Positions 26,512 through 36,934 of a stretch of DNA of 64,000 bases are shown piece by piece. Location of the stretch: the NCBI GenBank assembly GCA_003141315.1, contig PLLP01000002.1, positions 186,001 to 250,000 of the forward strand, written 5' to 3'. Under the pieces are notes generated by a model that saw only the letters and a list, made by a program, of their open reading frames with translations, searched no databases and had not been told where the DNA came from. Source of the DNA: Phycisphaerales bacterium. GTDB taxonomy: Bacteria; Planctomycetota; Phycisphaerae; Sedimentisphaerales; Anaerobacaceae. How positions within the stretch are numbered: the first letter of the stretch is position 1; each line of letters begins with the position of its first letter. The translations under genes were made by a program, and so were the position numbers.

Positions 26512-26949
26512 ATGGAATACGCGGTTGGAAAAACAGGCAGGATTATTGCGGTTAGGCTGTTCGAGGGTGAGGAGCTTTACGAGTCTATCGAGCGGGTCGC
26601 CAAAAAAGAGCGAATCAAATCGGCGGCGGTGCTGATTACTGGCGGGTTCAGGGCGGCAAGGGTCGTCGTCGGGCCTAAAAAAGAGAAGCCGAAAATTGTC
26701 CCGAATTTCAAGGAGTTCAAGGGGGCGGGCGAGGTGCTGGGCGTCGGGACGATTTACTGCGATGACGAGGGGCCTAAACTGCATATTCACACGGCTATCG
26801 GCAGGGGCAATAAATATATTGTCGGCTGCCCGCGGGGCGGTGCGAAGATTTTTTTGGTGCTGGAGGTGACGATTATCGAGATAACCGGCATCAAGGCCGC
26901 CAGAAAACTTGACAAACAAAGCGGCTTTAAGCTGCTACGATTAGAATAG
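26512..26949 (+). CDS. DUF296 / PPC-domain protein
   Basis: A 145-residue single-domain protein of the plant-and-prokaryote-conserved (PPC) family. The conserved core is GPKLHIHTAIGRGNKYIVGC, containing the paired His that bind a metal or ligand, and the alternating beta pattern (SAAVLITGGFRAARVVVG, KIFLVLEVTIIEI) is that of trimeric PPC proteins. Bacterial members are of unknown function and are often called DNA-binding by analogy with plant AHL proteins, which have an extra AT-hook that is absent here. It is a single gene. Confidence 0.75.
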   Translation: MEYAVGKTGRIIAVRLFEGEELYESIERVAKKERIKSAAVLITGGFRAARVVVGPKKEKPKIVPNFKEFKGAGEVLGVGTIYCDDEGPKLHIHTAIGRGNKYIVGCPRGGAKIFLVLEVTIIEITGIKAARKLDKQSGFKLLRLE

Positions 26950-26979
26950 GAATGCTGCTGGAATTTTTTTACCGTGGAG

Positions 26980-27180
26980 ACCGCAAAGGCCGCAGCCTGC
27001 CCTGAGCGAAGTCGAGGGGAGGGAAAATAGCCGCAAAAAGCCTACTTCGCCCTTCGTAGCGGGCTTCGCAGGCCACGAAGAAGGGGCACAAAAGGAAAAA
27101 AATTAGCCACAAAGGCACTAAGGCACAAAGAAACAAACGGACGGGATAACAGGATAAACAGGATTCATCGCAGAGAAGGG
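26980..27180. repeat. Low-complexity intergenic words (GGCACTAAGGCACAAAG type)
   Basis: After the DUF296 gene come CCGCAAAGGCCGCAG, a CCTGAGCGAAGTCGAGGGG unit, CACGAAGAAGGGGCACAAAAGG, then GCCACAAAGGCACTAAGGCA and GGATAACAGGATAAACAGG. These are degenerate direct repeats without coding potential. The same words recur at 55382 and 60978. No gene lies in the gap from 26950 to 27468. Confidence 0.6.
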
Positions 27181-27224
27181 ACAGGAAAATTAAGCAAAAT
27201 CTAACAATTTATTCCGGATTTATA

Positions 27225-27254
27225 TTGAACATTGAGTTGGGTTTGTGGTATAAT
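27225..27254 (+). promoter_or_regulatory. Promoter of the PEP-CTERM gene leader
   Basis: TTGAAC (27225-27230), an 18-base spacer and a perfect TATAAT (27249-27254). The predicted start near 27261 gives a leader of about 208 nt. Confidence 0.7.
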
Positions 27255-27257
27255 ATA

Positions 27258-27360
27258 TCGAGTCCTCGGAGAGAAGTTCAGTAAGAACAGAGGATGGCGT
27301 ATTGTCAGGCAAGTCAATCCCCGGTAAAACGGGGCCTCGTAGGGTCCCTTTGCAGTGAAA
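27258..27360 (+). promoter_or_regulatory. Structured leader RNA, family unknown
   Basis: Close to the predicted start, TCCTC pairs with GAGGA around an inner GTTC-agtaa-GAAC stem. ATTG/CAAT and a CCCCG-gtaaaa-CGGGG stem follow, then CTCGTAGGGTCCC. The non-paired parts are purine rich. I could not match it to a riboswitch class that I know. A mini-palindrome (27382-27395) separates it from the gene. Confidence 0.4.
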
Positions 27361-27381
27361 TTAAAGATTAAAATGGTTCAA

Positions 27382-27395
27382 TCCGCCCAGGCGGA
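27382..27395. repeat. Mini-palindrome in the PEP-CTERM leader
   Basis: TCCGCCCAGGCGGA, perfect inverted arms with a two-base centre. Confidence 0.6.
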
Positions 27396-27468
27396 CTCAT
27401 CATAAATGGTTTTATATGATAAAAGTTATACAAATTAAAAACACCCAAAATTTGGAAAGGAGAAAATT

Positions 27469-28041
27469 ATGAAAACCAAGATCAAAACTGTAATTATCAT
27501 GCTGATATTGTTCAGCGCTTGTCCAGCCAGAGCTGTTATGTGGACAGAAGGGTATCACCAGATGGTTGCCGGGGAAAATTATGGGGAGTCGGCTATTTTT
27601 AATGATGTAAAACTTGATATTTTTGGAGGTGATATCTCGTATGTGGATGCATTCAATTCAACTATAACCAACTGGTATGACGGAGAAATGTGTTATTTTA
27701 ATGCTCGTGATAACAGCATTGTCAATATCTATGGAGGAGAATTATCATCTTGTTTAGGGGCAGGTGATAATGGTGTGATCAATTTATATCATTCGTCTTT
27801 AATAGAAGGGATTTCTTTACACGACAATGCGATATTAAATTTACATGCGTATGATGTAATTCACCATACAACTGGAGGATTTTACAGCGATGGATGGATT
27901 GAAGGAAGGTACATTTTAGATAATCATCATTTTGTTATAGATATGGTTGGTGACTCATTTTCGCATATAAGTATTGTTCCTGAACCTGCGACACTATTGT
28001 TGTTAGGTCTTGGCACGATGTTTGTCAAAAGACGCAAATGA
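27469..28041 (+). CDS. PEP-CTERM secreted protein
   Basis: A 190-residue exported protein. The N-terminal signal peptide (KTVIIMLILFSACPARA) is followed by a repetitive beta-rich region with Asn/Gly steps (about residues 40-150), suggesting a beta-helix. The C-terminus is a textbook PEP-CTERM sorting signal: VPEPATLLLLGLGTMFVKRRK (motif, hydrophobic helix, basic end), which an exosortase processes during transport through the envelope. GGAAAGGAG sits 8 bases before the ATG. No exosortase gene is in the window. Its function on the cell surface or in extracellular matrix is unknown. Confidence 0.85.
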   Translation: MKTKIKTVIIMLILFSACPARAVMWTEGYHQMVAGENYGESAIFNDVKLDIFGGDISYVDAFNSTITNWYDGEMCYFNARDNSIVNIYGGELSSCLGAGDNGVINLYHSSLIEGISLHDNAILNLHAYDVIHHTTGGFYSDGWIEGRYILDNHHFVIDMVGDSFSHISIVPEPATLLLLGLGTMFVKRRK

Positions 28042-28089
28042 AAAATTTCTAATCGGCAGAATTTTCTATTTATCCAGCAACTGATACGG

Positions 28090-28659
28090 TTAGAGGGTTG
28101 GTTCTGAAGTAAATTTTGTAATGGGGAAGTTTTGCGTGGGTGATTGGCTGAACCTTGGGCCGAAATAGGTAAAGGCGATAAGAATGAGGGCAGAGCCGGC
28201 GATGAATACGGCGAATCTGCGGTTAGAGGCCTTGCATCTTTCGACCCACCGCGGTATAGGCGGCACGCCGGCGGATTCACCCGAAGCGGATTCGGATTCC
28301 TTCGTAAGGGCGCTTCTGGCGACGGCTAATTGTGTAGCGGTTTCGCGAGGATAGACAACATCTTTATTTTCTTTCGGCTCTATGCCGAGTGTGGCGGCGG
28401 CGAGTCGCTCGGCAAACTGCGGGTCGCTGTGAAGCTGACGAAGAAGGGTATCGTAGTCGTCGTTGAGGGCCTTTAGTTTATCGACGTTGCTTTTGGTATT
28501 TGCGAGGAGGTAGCCGTTCCGGTAGTAGCCGTGAAAATCATTGAAGAGCAGCGACATCATCATTACCGCCAGGCCGGCCAGAAAAAAGAAAGAGAACAGG
28601 ATTAGCCGTGTTATTGTTTCACTGTGCAGGGTTTCGATTTTTAATTTTATCGGCAGCAT
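28090..28659 (-). CDS. FtsB/DivIC-like septum protein
   Basis: A 189-residue protein from the ATG at 28659. There is one N-terminal membrane helix (LILFSFFFLAGLAVMMMSLLF), then a short coiled coil and the FtsB/DivIC pattern 'L..L...D..FAERLAAATLGIEPKE..VVYP', a long low-complexity linker and a second membrane helix (FAVFIAGSALILIAFTYF), which is not typical of FtsB. Upstream in-frame extension to 28731 would lie inside the eno terminator and is rejected. The eno-ftsB order is common in bacteria and supports a division role. It is probably expressed from its own promoter beyond the terminator, or by readthrough. Confidence 0.65.
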   Translation of the reverse strand: MLPIKLKIETLHSETITRLILFSFFFLAGLAVMMMSLLFNDFHGYYRNGYLLANTKSNVDKLKALNDDYDTLLRQLHSDPQFAERLAAATLGIEPKENKDVVYPRETATQLAVARSALTKESESASGESAGVPPIPRWVERCKASNRRFAVFIAGSALILIAFTYFGPRFSQSPTQNFPITKFTSEPTL

Positions 28660-28695
28660 TCGCTTTGTAATCACCGGCAAAACCTGAAAAATAAA

Positions 28696-28733
28696 AAGTG
28701 TCCCCTGAGCCTGACGAGCGGCAGGGGACACTT
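28696..28733 (-). terminator. Intrinsic terminator of eno
   Basis: AAGTGTCCCCTG pairs with CAGGGGACACTT (12 bp), followed on the minus strand by TTTTTATTTTT. Confidence 0.85.
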
Positions 28734-28757
28734 ATAATATCGACACCGGACGGCTTT

Positions 28758-30065
<1,308 letters not shown>

Positions 30066-30290
30066 TTAAAAACGGTAAGTTCAGCGTAAAATTGCTTACG
30101 ATTGGCTATTTTTAACCTTTTTTGTTCGTTTCGTCAAGGGTTGATTTTGAAAAGAGGGGTTTTGAAATTTTCAAAAAATTTCGAGAAAAGGACAAAGCCG
30201 TAACAAATCTGTAACAAACTTATTTCAAAATATACCTGTGGTTTAGAATGCTGATTTGTTAAACTTCTGCTTAAAGAAAGGAGCTTATAA

Positions 30291-33200
30291 ATGAAAAAAT
30301 TAACAATGATATTGTTGGCCGGCTGCCTGATGTTTCTATCATCAGGGGTATTGGCAAATGAGGCGAAGCAGGCTGCGGTTCTGCTTCAGGAAGGCCGCTA
30401 TGCCGATGAGATTGACGGCAATCTCGACAAGGCAATCGGTATCTATGAACAGATAATCCAGGATGCCGGCGCCGACGGTTCGATAAAGGCGCAGGCGATG
30501 TATCTGCAGGGTATGTGCTATTCGAAAAAGGGCGACGAGGGCAAGGCACAGGATGTTCTCAGCAAGCTCGTTGCACAGTATCCGCAGCAGACAAAGCTTA
30601 TCGAAAAGGTGCAGGCGACTCTTCAGGAGCTTTCCGATTCTGACCCTGCAGCGCTGATGCCGCCAGAAACGCTTGTTTATGTCGAGCTTGGCTCACCCGG
30701 CAAACAAATCGAAACCATCCTTGATATGCTCAAAGGCACGCCCCTGGAAAATCCGCTTGCCGCTATGTACGACGCGAGCCGTGCATCAGTTCAGGCAGAG
30801 CCACCAGTGCAACTGGGTCCGGGGGGAGAGACGCAGATGCAGGGAGTAAAGGTACAGGTGGGGCAGAATGGACAGACGCAGGTGCAGCAGATGCCGCAAA
30901 TGGGGATGCCGGGCAATATTATCAATTCTATTTTCAATCCGAGTATGATGACGGAATTAAAAAAGATACGCGGTCTGGCGGTCGGTGTCACCGAGATTAA
31001 AAATAATCCGCCTGCTGTGGTTGTGCTGTATCCGGGCAAGAGCGACGCACTTCGCGGGCTTGTGATGGCGGGTCTCGGTATGATAGGCCAGCCGGCAGAG
31101 GATATAGATGGAATGAAGATTTTGAGCATCCAGAACCAGGCGGGTGCTGCATATGATGACAATGTAATTATTGTTGCCGAGCCGATGGACATGCTGAAAA
31201 AAACCATCAGCCTGTACAAGAGAAAAGGCGGGCCGAACCTCGCCGAGAATAACAAGTCCTTTGCTGAGATTGGCAAGGCTGTCCGTAAGCAAAACGTCCT
31301 GACGGTCTGGGCAAAGGTTGACAAGGTCTTTGAGGGAATCAAAAAAACAGTCGGCGAAGACTCCGAAGAGATGAAGATGGTGGAAGTCTTTATGGAACCG
31401 CAGAATATAGACGAATTTGTCGCCTCTATATCACTCAACAGCGATTCGATAAGCTACAATGACAAGATGAGCTTCAAGGCCGGTTATCAGGGTCTGGCTT
31501 ACAATCTTTGCAGGACATCGAATCTCACCAAAGATGGTTTCTCGAATGTCCCATCCGAAGCGGTTGCCCTTATAAGTATTGCGCTTAGCCCGAGCACTGG
31601 TGAGAAACTCCAGAAACCATTACAAAATATTACGGGCATGGATTTTGGCAGGGAGATTTTTAACAATATCGAACAGATAAATATCTATGCAGTTCCCGTG
31701 ACCTTAACGCCGGGCAAGGGGGATTCGCCGGTTGCTATCGCCGAATGCGCAGGCATTGCGATTACGAGCAGGAATCCGGCGCAGACTCAGCAGATTTTGA
31801 GAAAAATCCTCGGCCTGGCAAATGTGGTAAGCCAGCTCTCATCGTGGCAGAATAAGGAAGAGAAGCCCGATTCGCAGGCCGACAAATATATGATAGCAGA
31901 GGTGGACGGCCAAAAGCTCTATTGTTATCTGGGACAAAATGAAAAAACAACAATCGTTACATTTTCTCCGGAACTAATGAAAATATCAATGGCTGCCAAA
32001 GACAATTCGGTTCTAAAATCGGGACCGCTGCAAGGCGCTGTAAGCAGCTTGAATCCAGATACGAGCAAACTGGTTTTAATTAATGCGGGCGGACTGATAA
32101 AAATTGTCGAGGCATTTCTTAAAATGAAAAACGACAATGCCGATAACCCCGGGTATAAACAAGTGGAGCAGATAGCGGCTCTTTGTGATAAGACGAACAT
32201 CTATATACGGTCAGAAGAGAAAGACGACAGCGCGGCTACTCACGCAGGCATCGAGCGGATACCGCAGATGAAAGACATATTTCCTCTTGTGATGCAGATG
32301 TCGAATGTGAACCTGGAACAAAAGACCGAGGCCGCGAATCCGCAGCCTGCCGACAAGTCGGCGGTGGCGGCTTCTGCGAGCATAAAACTTCAATGGACGA
32401 CTGGAGCAGCGGCGGTTTCGCACAAGGTTTATACCGGCAGCAGCCCGGAGAAACTAACGCTTCTTACTGAAACAAAGGAAAATAATTGCGAGCTGAAAAC
32501 TCCCGAACAGGCCGAGAACGCCAATTATTACTGGCGCGTTGACGAGGTGCGGGCAGACGGCAGCGTAAAAACCGGAAGCGTATGGCATTTTTACACCGGC
32601 GGTATGATTGCACACTGGAAATTCGATGAGACCGAAGGCACCGTTGCCAAAGACAGCACAAAGAATCATTTCGACGCCGCGTTAAAAGGCGGTGCGAAGT
32701 GGGAAAGCAGCGGCGAGACCGGCGGCGCGCTGTCGCTGGATGGCGTCGATGGCTACGTTGAATTGCCGGAAGGCATCAATCAGTTCAGCGGCGGTTTGAC
32801 GGTTATGCTTTGGGCAAAGCCGGAAGATAATGCCGAATGGTCAAGATTTTTCGAGTTCGGTAACGGCGAACAGAAAGACAATATCATACTATCCCGGCGC
32901 GGCGACACAAACGACCTGTCGTTTGAAGTTTATCCAGGCATCCAGTGGGTCGGCAGAGTTCAGTCTGCCGGGGCAATCGAGAAGAATACCTGGCAATGTT
33001 TTGCCGCCACTATTGATGTAGAAGGCAATGCGGTTCTTTACAGAAATGGCAAGAAGATACAGCAAGGCCGGACCGGCGGCATTACAGATGTCCCGAGAAA
33101 AATGTTTTACATCGGCAAAAGCCAGTGGCCGAACGACAAGATGTATAAAGGGATGATTGACGATTTCCGCATCTATAATTATGTTCTTGGCGGCCAGGAG

Positions 33201-33899
33201 ATAAAGGGAATTTACAAAAGCACATTAAACCCGGCCTTAAAGAAGAGCACCGCAGGTTCGCTCGCTGCTCACTGGAAGCTGGATGAAAAAGAAGGCAGCG
33301 TCGCCAAAGACACACAAGGCAACCTCGACGGCAAAATTATTGGCCAGCCGCATTGGGTAAGCGGCAAGGTGGATGGTGCGCTGGAATTTGACGGCGTTGA
33401 AAATTATATCGAACTGCCGGCGCGCACAAGCGGCGGCGCATTCACGATTACGCTCTGGGCTTACCCGACAGAAGCCGGCGAGTGGGCAAGGTTTGCTGAG
33501 TTCGGCAACAACAGTGATAAATACGCTGACCGCATATTTTTATCACGAATGGGCACGAGCAATAATCTTATTTTGCATGTCTATGCCGGTATTGGTGCAG
33601 CGAGCTGGACAAGAGGTTCTGTCGAGGCCGAAAATGCGATTGAGCAGAACAAGTGGCAATTTTTTGCTGTAACAGTTGATAATGATGGCACGGCAGCGAT
33701 TTACAAGGACGGCAAGTTGATAAAAGAGGGCGATTCCGGAGTGCCTGGAACTAACCTTAGGAACAAAAACTACATAGGCAAAAGCTTCACGCCGGATGAT
33801 AAACTCTACAAAGGTATGATGGACGATATCCGCATTTACAATAACGCCCTTGATGATGAAGAAATCGAGGCTATATACAAAAGTGCCGTTAAACCTTAA
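30291..33899 (+). CDS. Secreted TPR and double LamG protein
   Basis: A 1202-residue exported protein. A signal peptide (MILLAGCLMFLSSGVLA) is followed by TPR-like helices (about residues 25-110) and a long mixed region of unknown family (about 125-680). Then come a fibronectin-like linker (about 696-770, KLQWTTGAAAVSHKVYTG) and two LamG/concanavalin-like domains (about 771-975 and 989-1195) that share the AHWKFDETEGTVAKD / AHWKLDEKEGSVAKD starts and a conserved Y-I-G-K-S. LamG domains bind glycans or proteins outside the cell. The gene lies 25 bases before the sensor kinase and probably shares its operon. The LamG duplication is internal and clear; the middle part is unidentified. Confidence 0.75.
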   Translation: MKKLTMILLAGCLMFLSSGVLANEAKQAAVLLQEGRYADEIDGNLDKAIGIYEQIIQDAGADGSIKAQAMYLQGMCYSKKGDEGKAQDVLSKLVAQYPQQTKLIEKVQATLQELSDSDPAALMPPETLVYVELGSPGKQIETILDMLKGTPLENPLAAMYDASRASVQAEPPVQLGPGGETQMQGVKVQVGQNGQTQVQQMPQMGMPGNIINSIFNPSMMTELKKIRGLAVGVTEIKNNPPAVVVLYPGKSDALRGLVMAGLGMIGQPAEDIDGMKILSIQNQAGAAYDDNVIIVAEPMDMLKKTISLYKRKGGPNLAENNKSFAEIGKAVRKQNVLTVWAKVDKVFEGIKKTVGEDSEEMKMVEVFMEPQNIDEFVASISLNSDSISYNDKMSFKAGYQGLAYNLCRTSNLTKDGFSNVPSEAVALISIALSPSTGEKLQKPLQNITGMDFGREIFNNIEQINIYAVPVTLTPGKGDSPVAIAECAGIAITSRNPAQTQQILRKILGLANVVSQLSSWQNKEEKPDSQADKYMIAEVDGQKLYCYLGQNEKTTIVTFSPELMKISMAAKDNSVLKSGPLQGAVSSLNPDTSKLVLINAGGLIKIVEAFLKMKNDNADNPGYKQVEQIAALCDKTNIYIRSEEKDDSAATHAGIERIPQMKDIFPLVMQMSNVNLEQKTEAANPQPADKSAVAASASIKLQWTTGAAAVSHKVYTGSSPEKLTLLTETKENNCELKTPEQAENANYYWRVDEVRADGSVKTGSVWHFYTGGMIAHWKFDETEGTVAKDSTKNHFDAALKGGAKWESSGETGGALSLDGVDGYVELPEGINQFSGGLTVMLWAKPEDNAEWSRFFEFGNGEQKDNIILSRRGDTNDLSFEVYPGIQWVGRVQSAGAIEKNTWQCFAATIDVEGNAVLYRNGKKIQQGRTGGITDVPRKMFYIGKSQWPNDKMYKGMIDDFRIYNYVLGGQEIKGIYKSTLNPALKKSTAGSLAAHWKLDEKEGSVAKDTQGNLDGKIIGQPHWVSGKVDGALEFDGVENYIELPARTSGGAFTITLWAYPTEAGEWARFAEFGNNSDKYADRIFLSRMGTSNNLILHVYAGIGAASWTRGSVEAENAIEQNKWQFFAVTVDNDGTAAIYKDGKLIKEGDSGVPGTNLRNKNYIGKSFTPDDKLYKGMMDDIRIYNNALDDEEIEAIYKSAVKP

Positions 33900-33924
33900 A
33901 GCGGGAGATGCCGAAAAATAATAG

Positions 33925-36012
33925 GTGATAAACCTTAAAAACAGACCATTATTAAGCCAAAGCCACACACACTTATATTGGGCAATACTACTGCTGGTTG
34001 TAGCGGTGGTATTGCCCACTGTGTGTCTGGTATGGTTTATGAACCAGGCGATGAAGAACGAACGGCTGGCTATCAGGCAGAAGCTGATAGATACATACAG
34101 CGGCGAGGCAGAGAGCCTTGCGGCAGAACAGTCGGAGAAGTTTCTTGCCGGCGACATAAAAACGATTTTGAATTCCACCGCGCAATCTGCGTCAGAATTA
34201 TTTGAAGCCTTCACAGGCAGGGAAGATTCACTTTGGCAGGGGATGGTAATTTACGGTAAGGACGGCAGACTTAATTTTCCCGTTTTATCTTCGGAAGATG
34301 AGATTGCCGACAGCAATCCTGTTTTGGGCAAGGCGTGGCAGCTGGAATTTGTCGAAAAAGATTTTCTAAGCGCCGCGGATGTTTACGGCCAGTTTGCAGC
34401 AGCGGGCGATGAAGAGGTGCGGGGTGCTGCTATGACGGGCAGGATACGATGCCTTAAAAAAGCGGAAAAATTTGCGGAGGCGCTGGAGGCCTGCGGGCAA
34501 TTAGCCTGGCCTGATGAAAAACAAAACCGGCTGCTTGCCAAACTCATTCCTGTTCAGATTCAGCGGGAAGGCGGCAAGCAGGACAGGTTCATCGCCGAGG
34601 CGAGATTGATGCAGATAGAGCTTTATCAGGATTTATCACATCCTGATTTGCAAAAGGGCTGCGAAAAAATTCTGAAGAACCGGTTTTCGGATTTGTCGAT
34701 AGATTCAGCGACTAAAATTTTCCTGCTCAGGCGGTGCATAAGCGTCGCGGAGCAGGCGGGTCTTGCGGCGAAACCGGAATTGGCGAAGGCAATCGGGGCA
34801 GCGAAGAGGGTGGTATCAGCACAGGAGGTTTCGGCGTTAGCGGCAAAAAATTATTTATACACCTCGTCCTTCGAGGGCTGGCCTGAGGGGACATTCAGGA
34901 GAATCGCGAGTGTAGGGAATATTTACGGCGTGCATTTTGCGGCGGGCAGCCGGTATGTGCTGGGGCTGGTCGGCGGCGAAAGAATAGCTGAATACTGGAC
35001 GAAGGCTGTCGAGGGTATGAATGAGAGAGCGATTTTTTGCAGGGTGATAGATAATACGGGACAGGTTGCGGCGGGAGCGGCGGATGCGAAAACAGGACAG
35101 GCGGTCCCTGCCGGCGAACGATTCATGAGCTGGGATTTAGTCGGGAATTTTGCCGGCTGGAAGATAGAATTGTATTTTGCGGACAGCGTTCTTTCCGAAG
35201 CAGCAGCGGCGAAACGGCAGCAGGCGGTCTATCTGTGGACATTTATCCTCGTCATCGGGTCGATGGTTATCGTGGCAGGTCTGCTTACGCGTTTAATGCT
35301 GCAGCAGGCAAAACTCAACAGGCTGAAGAACGATTTTATAGCGACGGTGACGCACGAGCTGAAGACACCGCTGGCGTCGATGCGTGTGCTGGTGGATACA
35401 CTGCTGGACCGGTCCGCCTCAGGCGAGTCGGATACAAAACAAGCGGAAGAGTATTTGACGCTTATCTCGAGGGAAAACGAGAGACTCAGCCGACTGATAG
35501 ATAACTTTTTGACGTTTTCGAGGATGGAGCGCAACAAGCAGGCTTTCGATTTTACGCGGGTTAATCCCGCCGATATCGCAAAGTCGGCTGTCGAGGCTGT
35601 GCAGACAAAATTCACCAGCGCAGAATGTAAATTTGCTTTTATGATAGACGAGAACCTGCCGTTCGTATCGGCGGACAAGGATGCGATGGTGACCGTGATT
35701 GTAAATTTGCTGGATAACGCATGCAAGTATTCATATAATGATAAGCAGATTGAGATGAGGGTCTTTGTCGAAAGCAGCCAGGTTTGTTTTTCAGTTAAGG
35801 ATAACGGGATAGGAATGAACCGGCGTGTAGTCAAAAAAATATTTGACAAATTTTACCAGGCTGACGATTCGCTTTCACGGCGTGCTGGCGGCTGCGGGCT
35901 GGGATTATCGATAGTGAAATTTATTGTCGATGCCCACAAAGGCAGAATTATTGTGAAAAGCGAACCCGGCAAGGGAAGTGTATTTACCATTAAAGTTCCA
36001 GTGGCTGCGTAG
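33925..36012 (+). CDS. Sensor histidine kinase
   Basis: A 695-residue membrane kinase. The first membrane segment is at about residues 18-40 (WAILLLVVAVVLPTVCLVW); a periplasmic or extracytoplasmic region of about 390 residues follows, with TPR-like helices. A second segment (about 434-456) leads to HisKA with His477 (VTHELKTPL), then N (LDNACKYS), G1 (DNGIGM) and G2 (GGCGLGLS). The start is GTG. It is 25 bases after the LamG gene and 6 bases before its response regulator. The large sensor region and linked secreted protein suggest sensing of an outside polymer or surface state; that is inference. Confidence 0.9.
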   Translation: MINLKNRPLLSQSHTHLYWAILLLVVAVVLPTVCLVWFMNQAMKNERLAIRQKLIDTYSGEAESLAAEQSEKFLAGDIKTILNSTAQSASELFEAFTGREDSLWQGMVIYGKDGRLNFPVLSSEDEIADSNPVLGKAWQLEFVEKDFLSAADVYGQFAAAGDEEVRGAAMTGRIRCLKKAEKFAEALEACGQLAWPDEKQNRLLAKLIPVQIQREGGKQDRFIAEARLMQIELYQDLSHPDLQKGCEKILKNRFSDLSIDSATKIFLLRRCISVAEQAGLAAKPELAKAIGAAKRVVSAQEVSALAAKNYLYTSSFEGWPEGTFRRIASVGNIYGVHFAAGSRYVLGLVGGERIAEYWTKAVEGMNERAIFCRVIDNTGQVAAGAADAKTGQAVPAGERFMSWDLVGNFAGWKIELYFADSVLSEAAAAKRQQAVYLWTFILVIGSMVIVAGLLTRLMLQQAKLNRLKNDFIATVTHELKTPLASMRVLVDTLLDRSASGESDTKQAEEYLTLISRENERLSRLIDNFLTFSRMERNKQAFDFTRVNPADIAKSAVEAVQTKFTSAECKFAFMIDENLPFVSADKDAMVTVIVNLLDNACKYSYNDKQIEMRVFVESSQVCFSVKDNGIGMNRRVVKKIFDKFYQADDSLSRRAGGCGLGLSIVKFIVDAHKGRIIVKSEPGKGSVFTIKVPVAA
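35413..35427. repeat. Mini-palindrome in the kinase gene, imperfect
   Basis: TCCGCCTCAGGCGAG, translated as SASGES in the loop between the HisKA helices. Confidence 0.4.
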
Positions 36013-36018
36013 GGATAT

Positions 36019-36693
36019 ATGGAAACGATATTGATTGTAGAAGATGATTCGACGATGCTGCGGGGCTTGAAGGATAACTTCGAGTACGCGGGCTATAAAG
36101 TCGTAACCGCTGACGACGGCGAAAAGGGATTAAACGCTGCGCTGAATGCAAAGCCGGATTTGATACTGCTCGATATTATGCTGCCGAAGATTAACGGGTA
36201 CGAAATCTGCCGGCTGGTTCGCAAAGAAAAACTCGATATGCCGATTATAATGCTCACAGCCAAGGGCGAGGAGTCGGATATAATTCTGGGGCTTAACCTC
36301 GGGGCCGATGATTACGTCACCAAGCCTTTCAGCGTAAAAGAACTGCTGGCAAGGGCGGCTGCGTTTTTGCGCCGCAGGAAGCAGGGGGAGCAGGATAGTT
36401 TCAAGTTCGGCAAATGCGTTCTCGATATACCTGCCCGGAAGCTTACCAAAAACGGCAAAGAGGTACCATTGTCTCCAAAAGAATTCGGGCTGCTCGAATA
36501 CTTTTGCAGGAGGCAGGGCAGAGCCTTGACGCGGGATGATATATTGAATGCGGTATGGGGCTATGACAGCTTTACTACCGACCGCAGCGTTGACCGGTTT
36601 GTCACTACGCTTAGAAATAAAATTGAGCCCGACCCGCACAACCCGTCTTTTATTTTGACGATTCGTGAAATCGGATACAAATTCGAGACGTAA
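36019..36693 (+). CDS. OmpR-family response regulator
   Basis: A 224-residue two-domain regulator. The receiver has the acidic pair D9/D10, phospho-acceptor D52 (LLDIMLP), T80 and K102 (TKPF); the C-terminal winged helix (about 130-222) contains the SPKEFGLLEYF and DRSVDRFVTTLRNKIE recognition helix. It is the cognate partner of the kinase immediately upstream. No target site could be identified. An 85-bp element begins shortly after its stop. Confidence 0.93.
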   Translation: METILIVEDDSTMLRGLKDNFEYAGYKVVTADDGEKGLNAALNAKPDLILLDIMLPKINGYEICRLVRKEKLDMPIIMLTAKGEESDIILGLNLGADDYVTKPFSVKELLARAAAFLRRRKQGEQDSFKFGKCVLDIPARKLTKNGKEVPLSPKEFGLLEYFCRRQGRALTRDDILNAVWGYDSFTTDRSVDRFVTTLRNKIEPDPHNPSFILTIREIGYKFET

Positions 36694-36696
36694 TAG

Positions 36697-36790
36697 GAAT
36701 CTCTAAAAATATGTTTATGGGCTGCCGCAGGCGGATTTGACCGCTCACTCACGTTCGCGGCTCTGATTTTCTGAATTTTTAGAGGTTGCC
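36697..36790 (+). repeat. 85-bp inverted-repeat element, copy 3, with a nested palindrome
   Basis: The ends are GAATCTCTAAAAATATG and CTGAATTTTTAGAGGTTGCC. The core is GACCGCTCACTCACGTTCGC then GGCTCTGATTTTC. A CTGCCGCAGGCGGA mini-palindrome is nested between the left arm and the core (36723-36736), replacing the spacer seen in copy 2. It starts 4 bases after the response-regulator stop. Confidence 0.78.
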
Positions 36791-36934
36791 AATTATTTAA
36801 AAGCCATTTCGCACCGTTGAAATCGCTCCGGCAAACTTGCCATTTGACTAGGGGCAGAATCAAAGATATAATATTGCTCCGAATAAACGTTTTGCGATAT
36901 ATGAAGGAATCCCAGTTTATCGGGATAAACAGGT

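Noticed and set aside
26999-27018. CCTGAGCGAAGTCGAGGGG as a sign of a transposon
   Set aside because: It is a common degenerate intergenic repeat without an open frame or terminal repeats here; it is listed as a repeat only.
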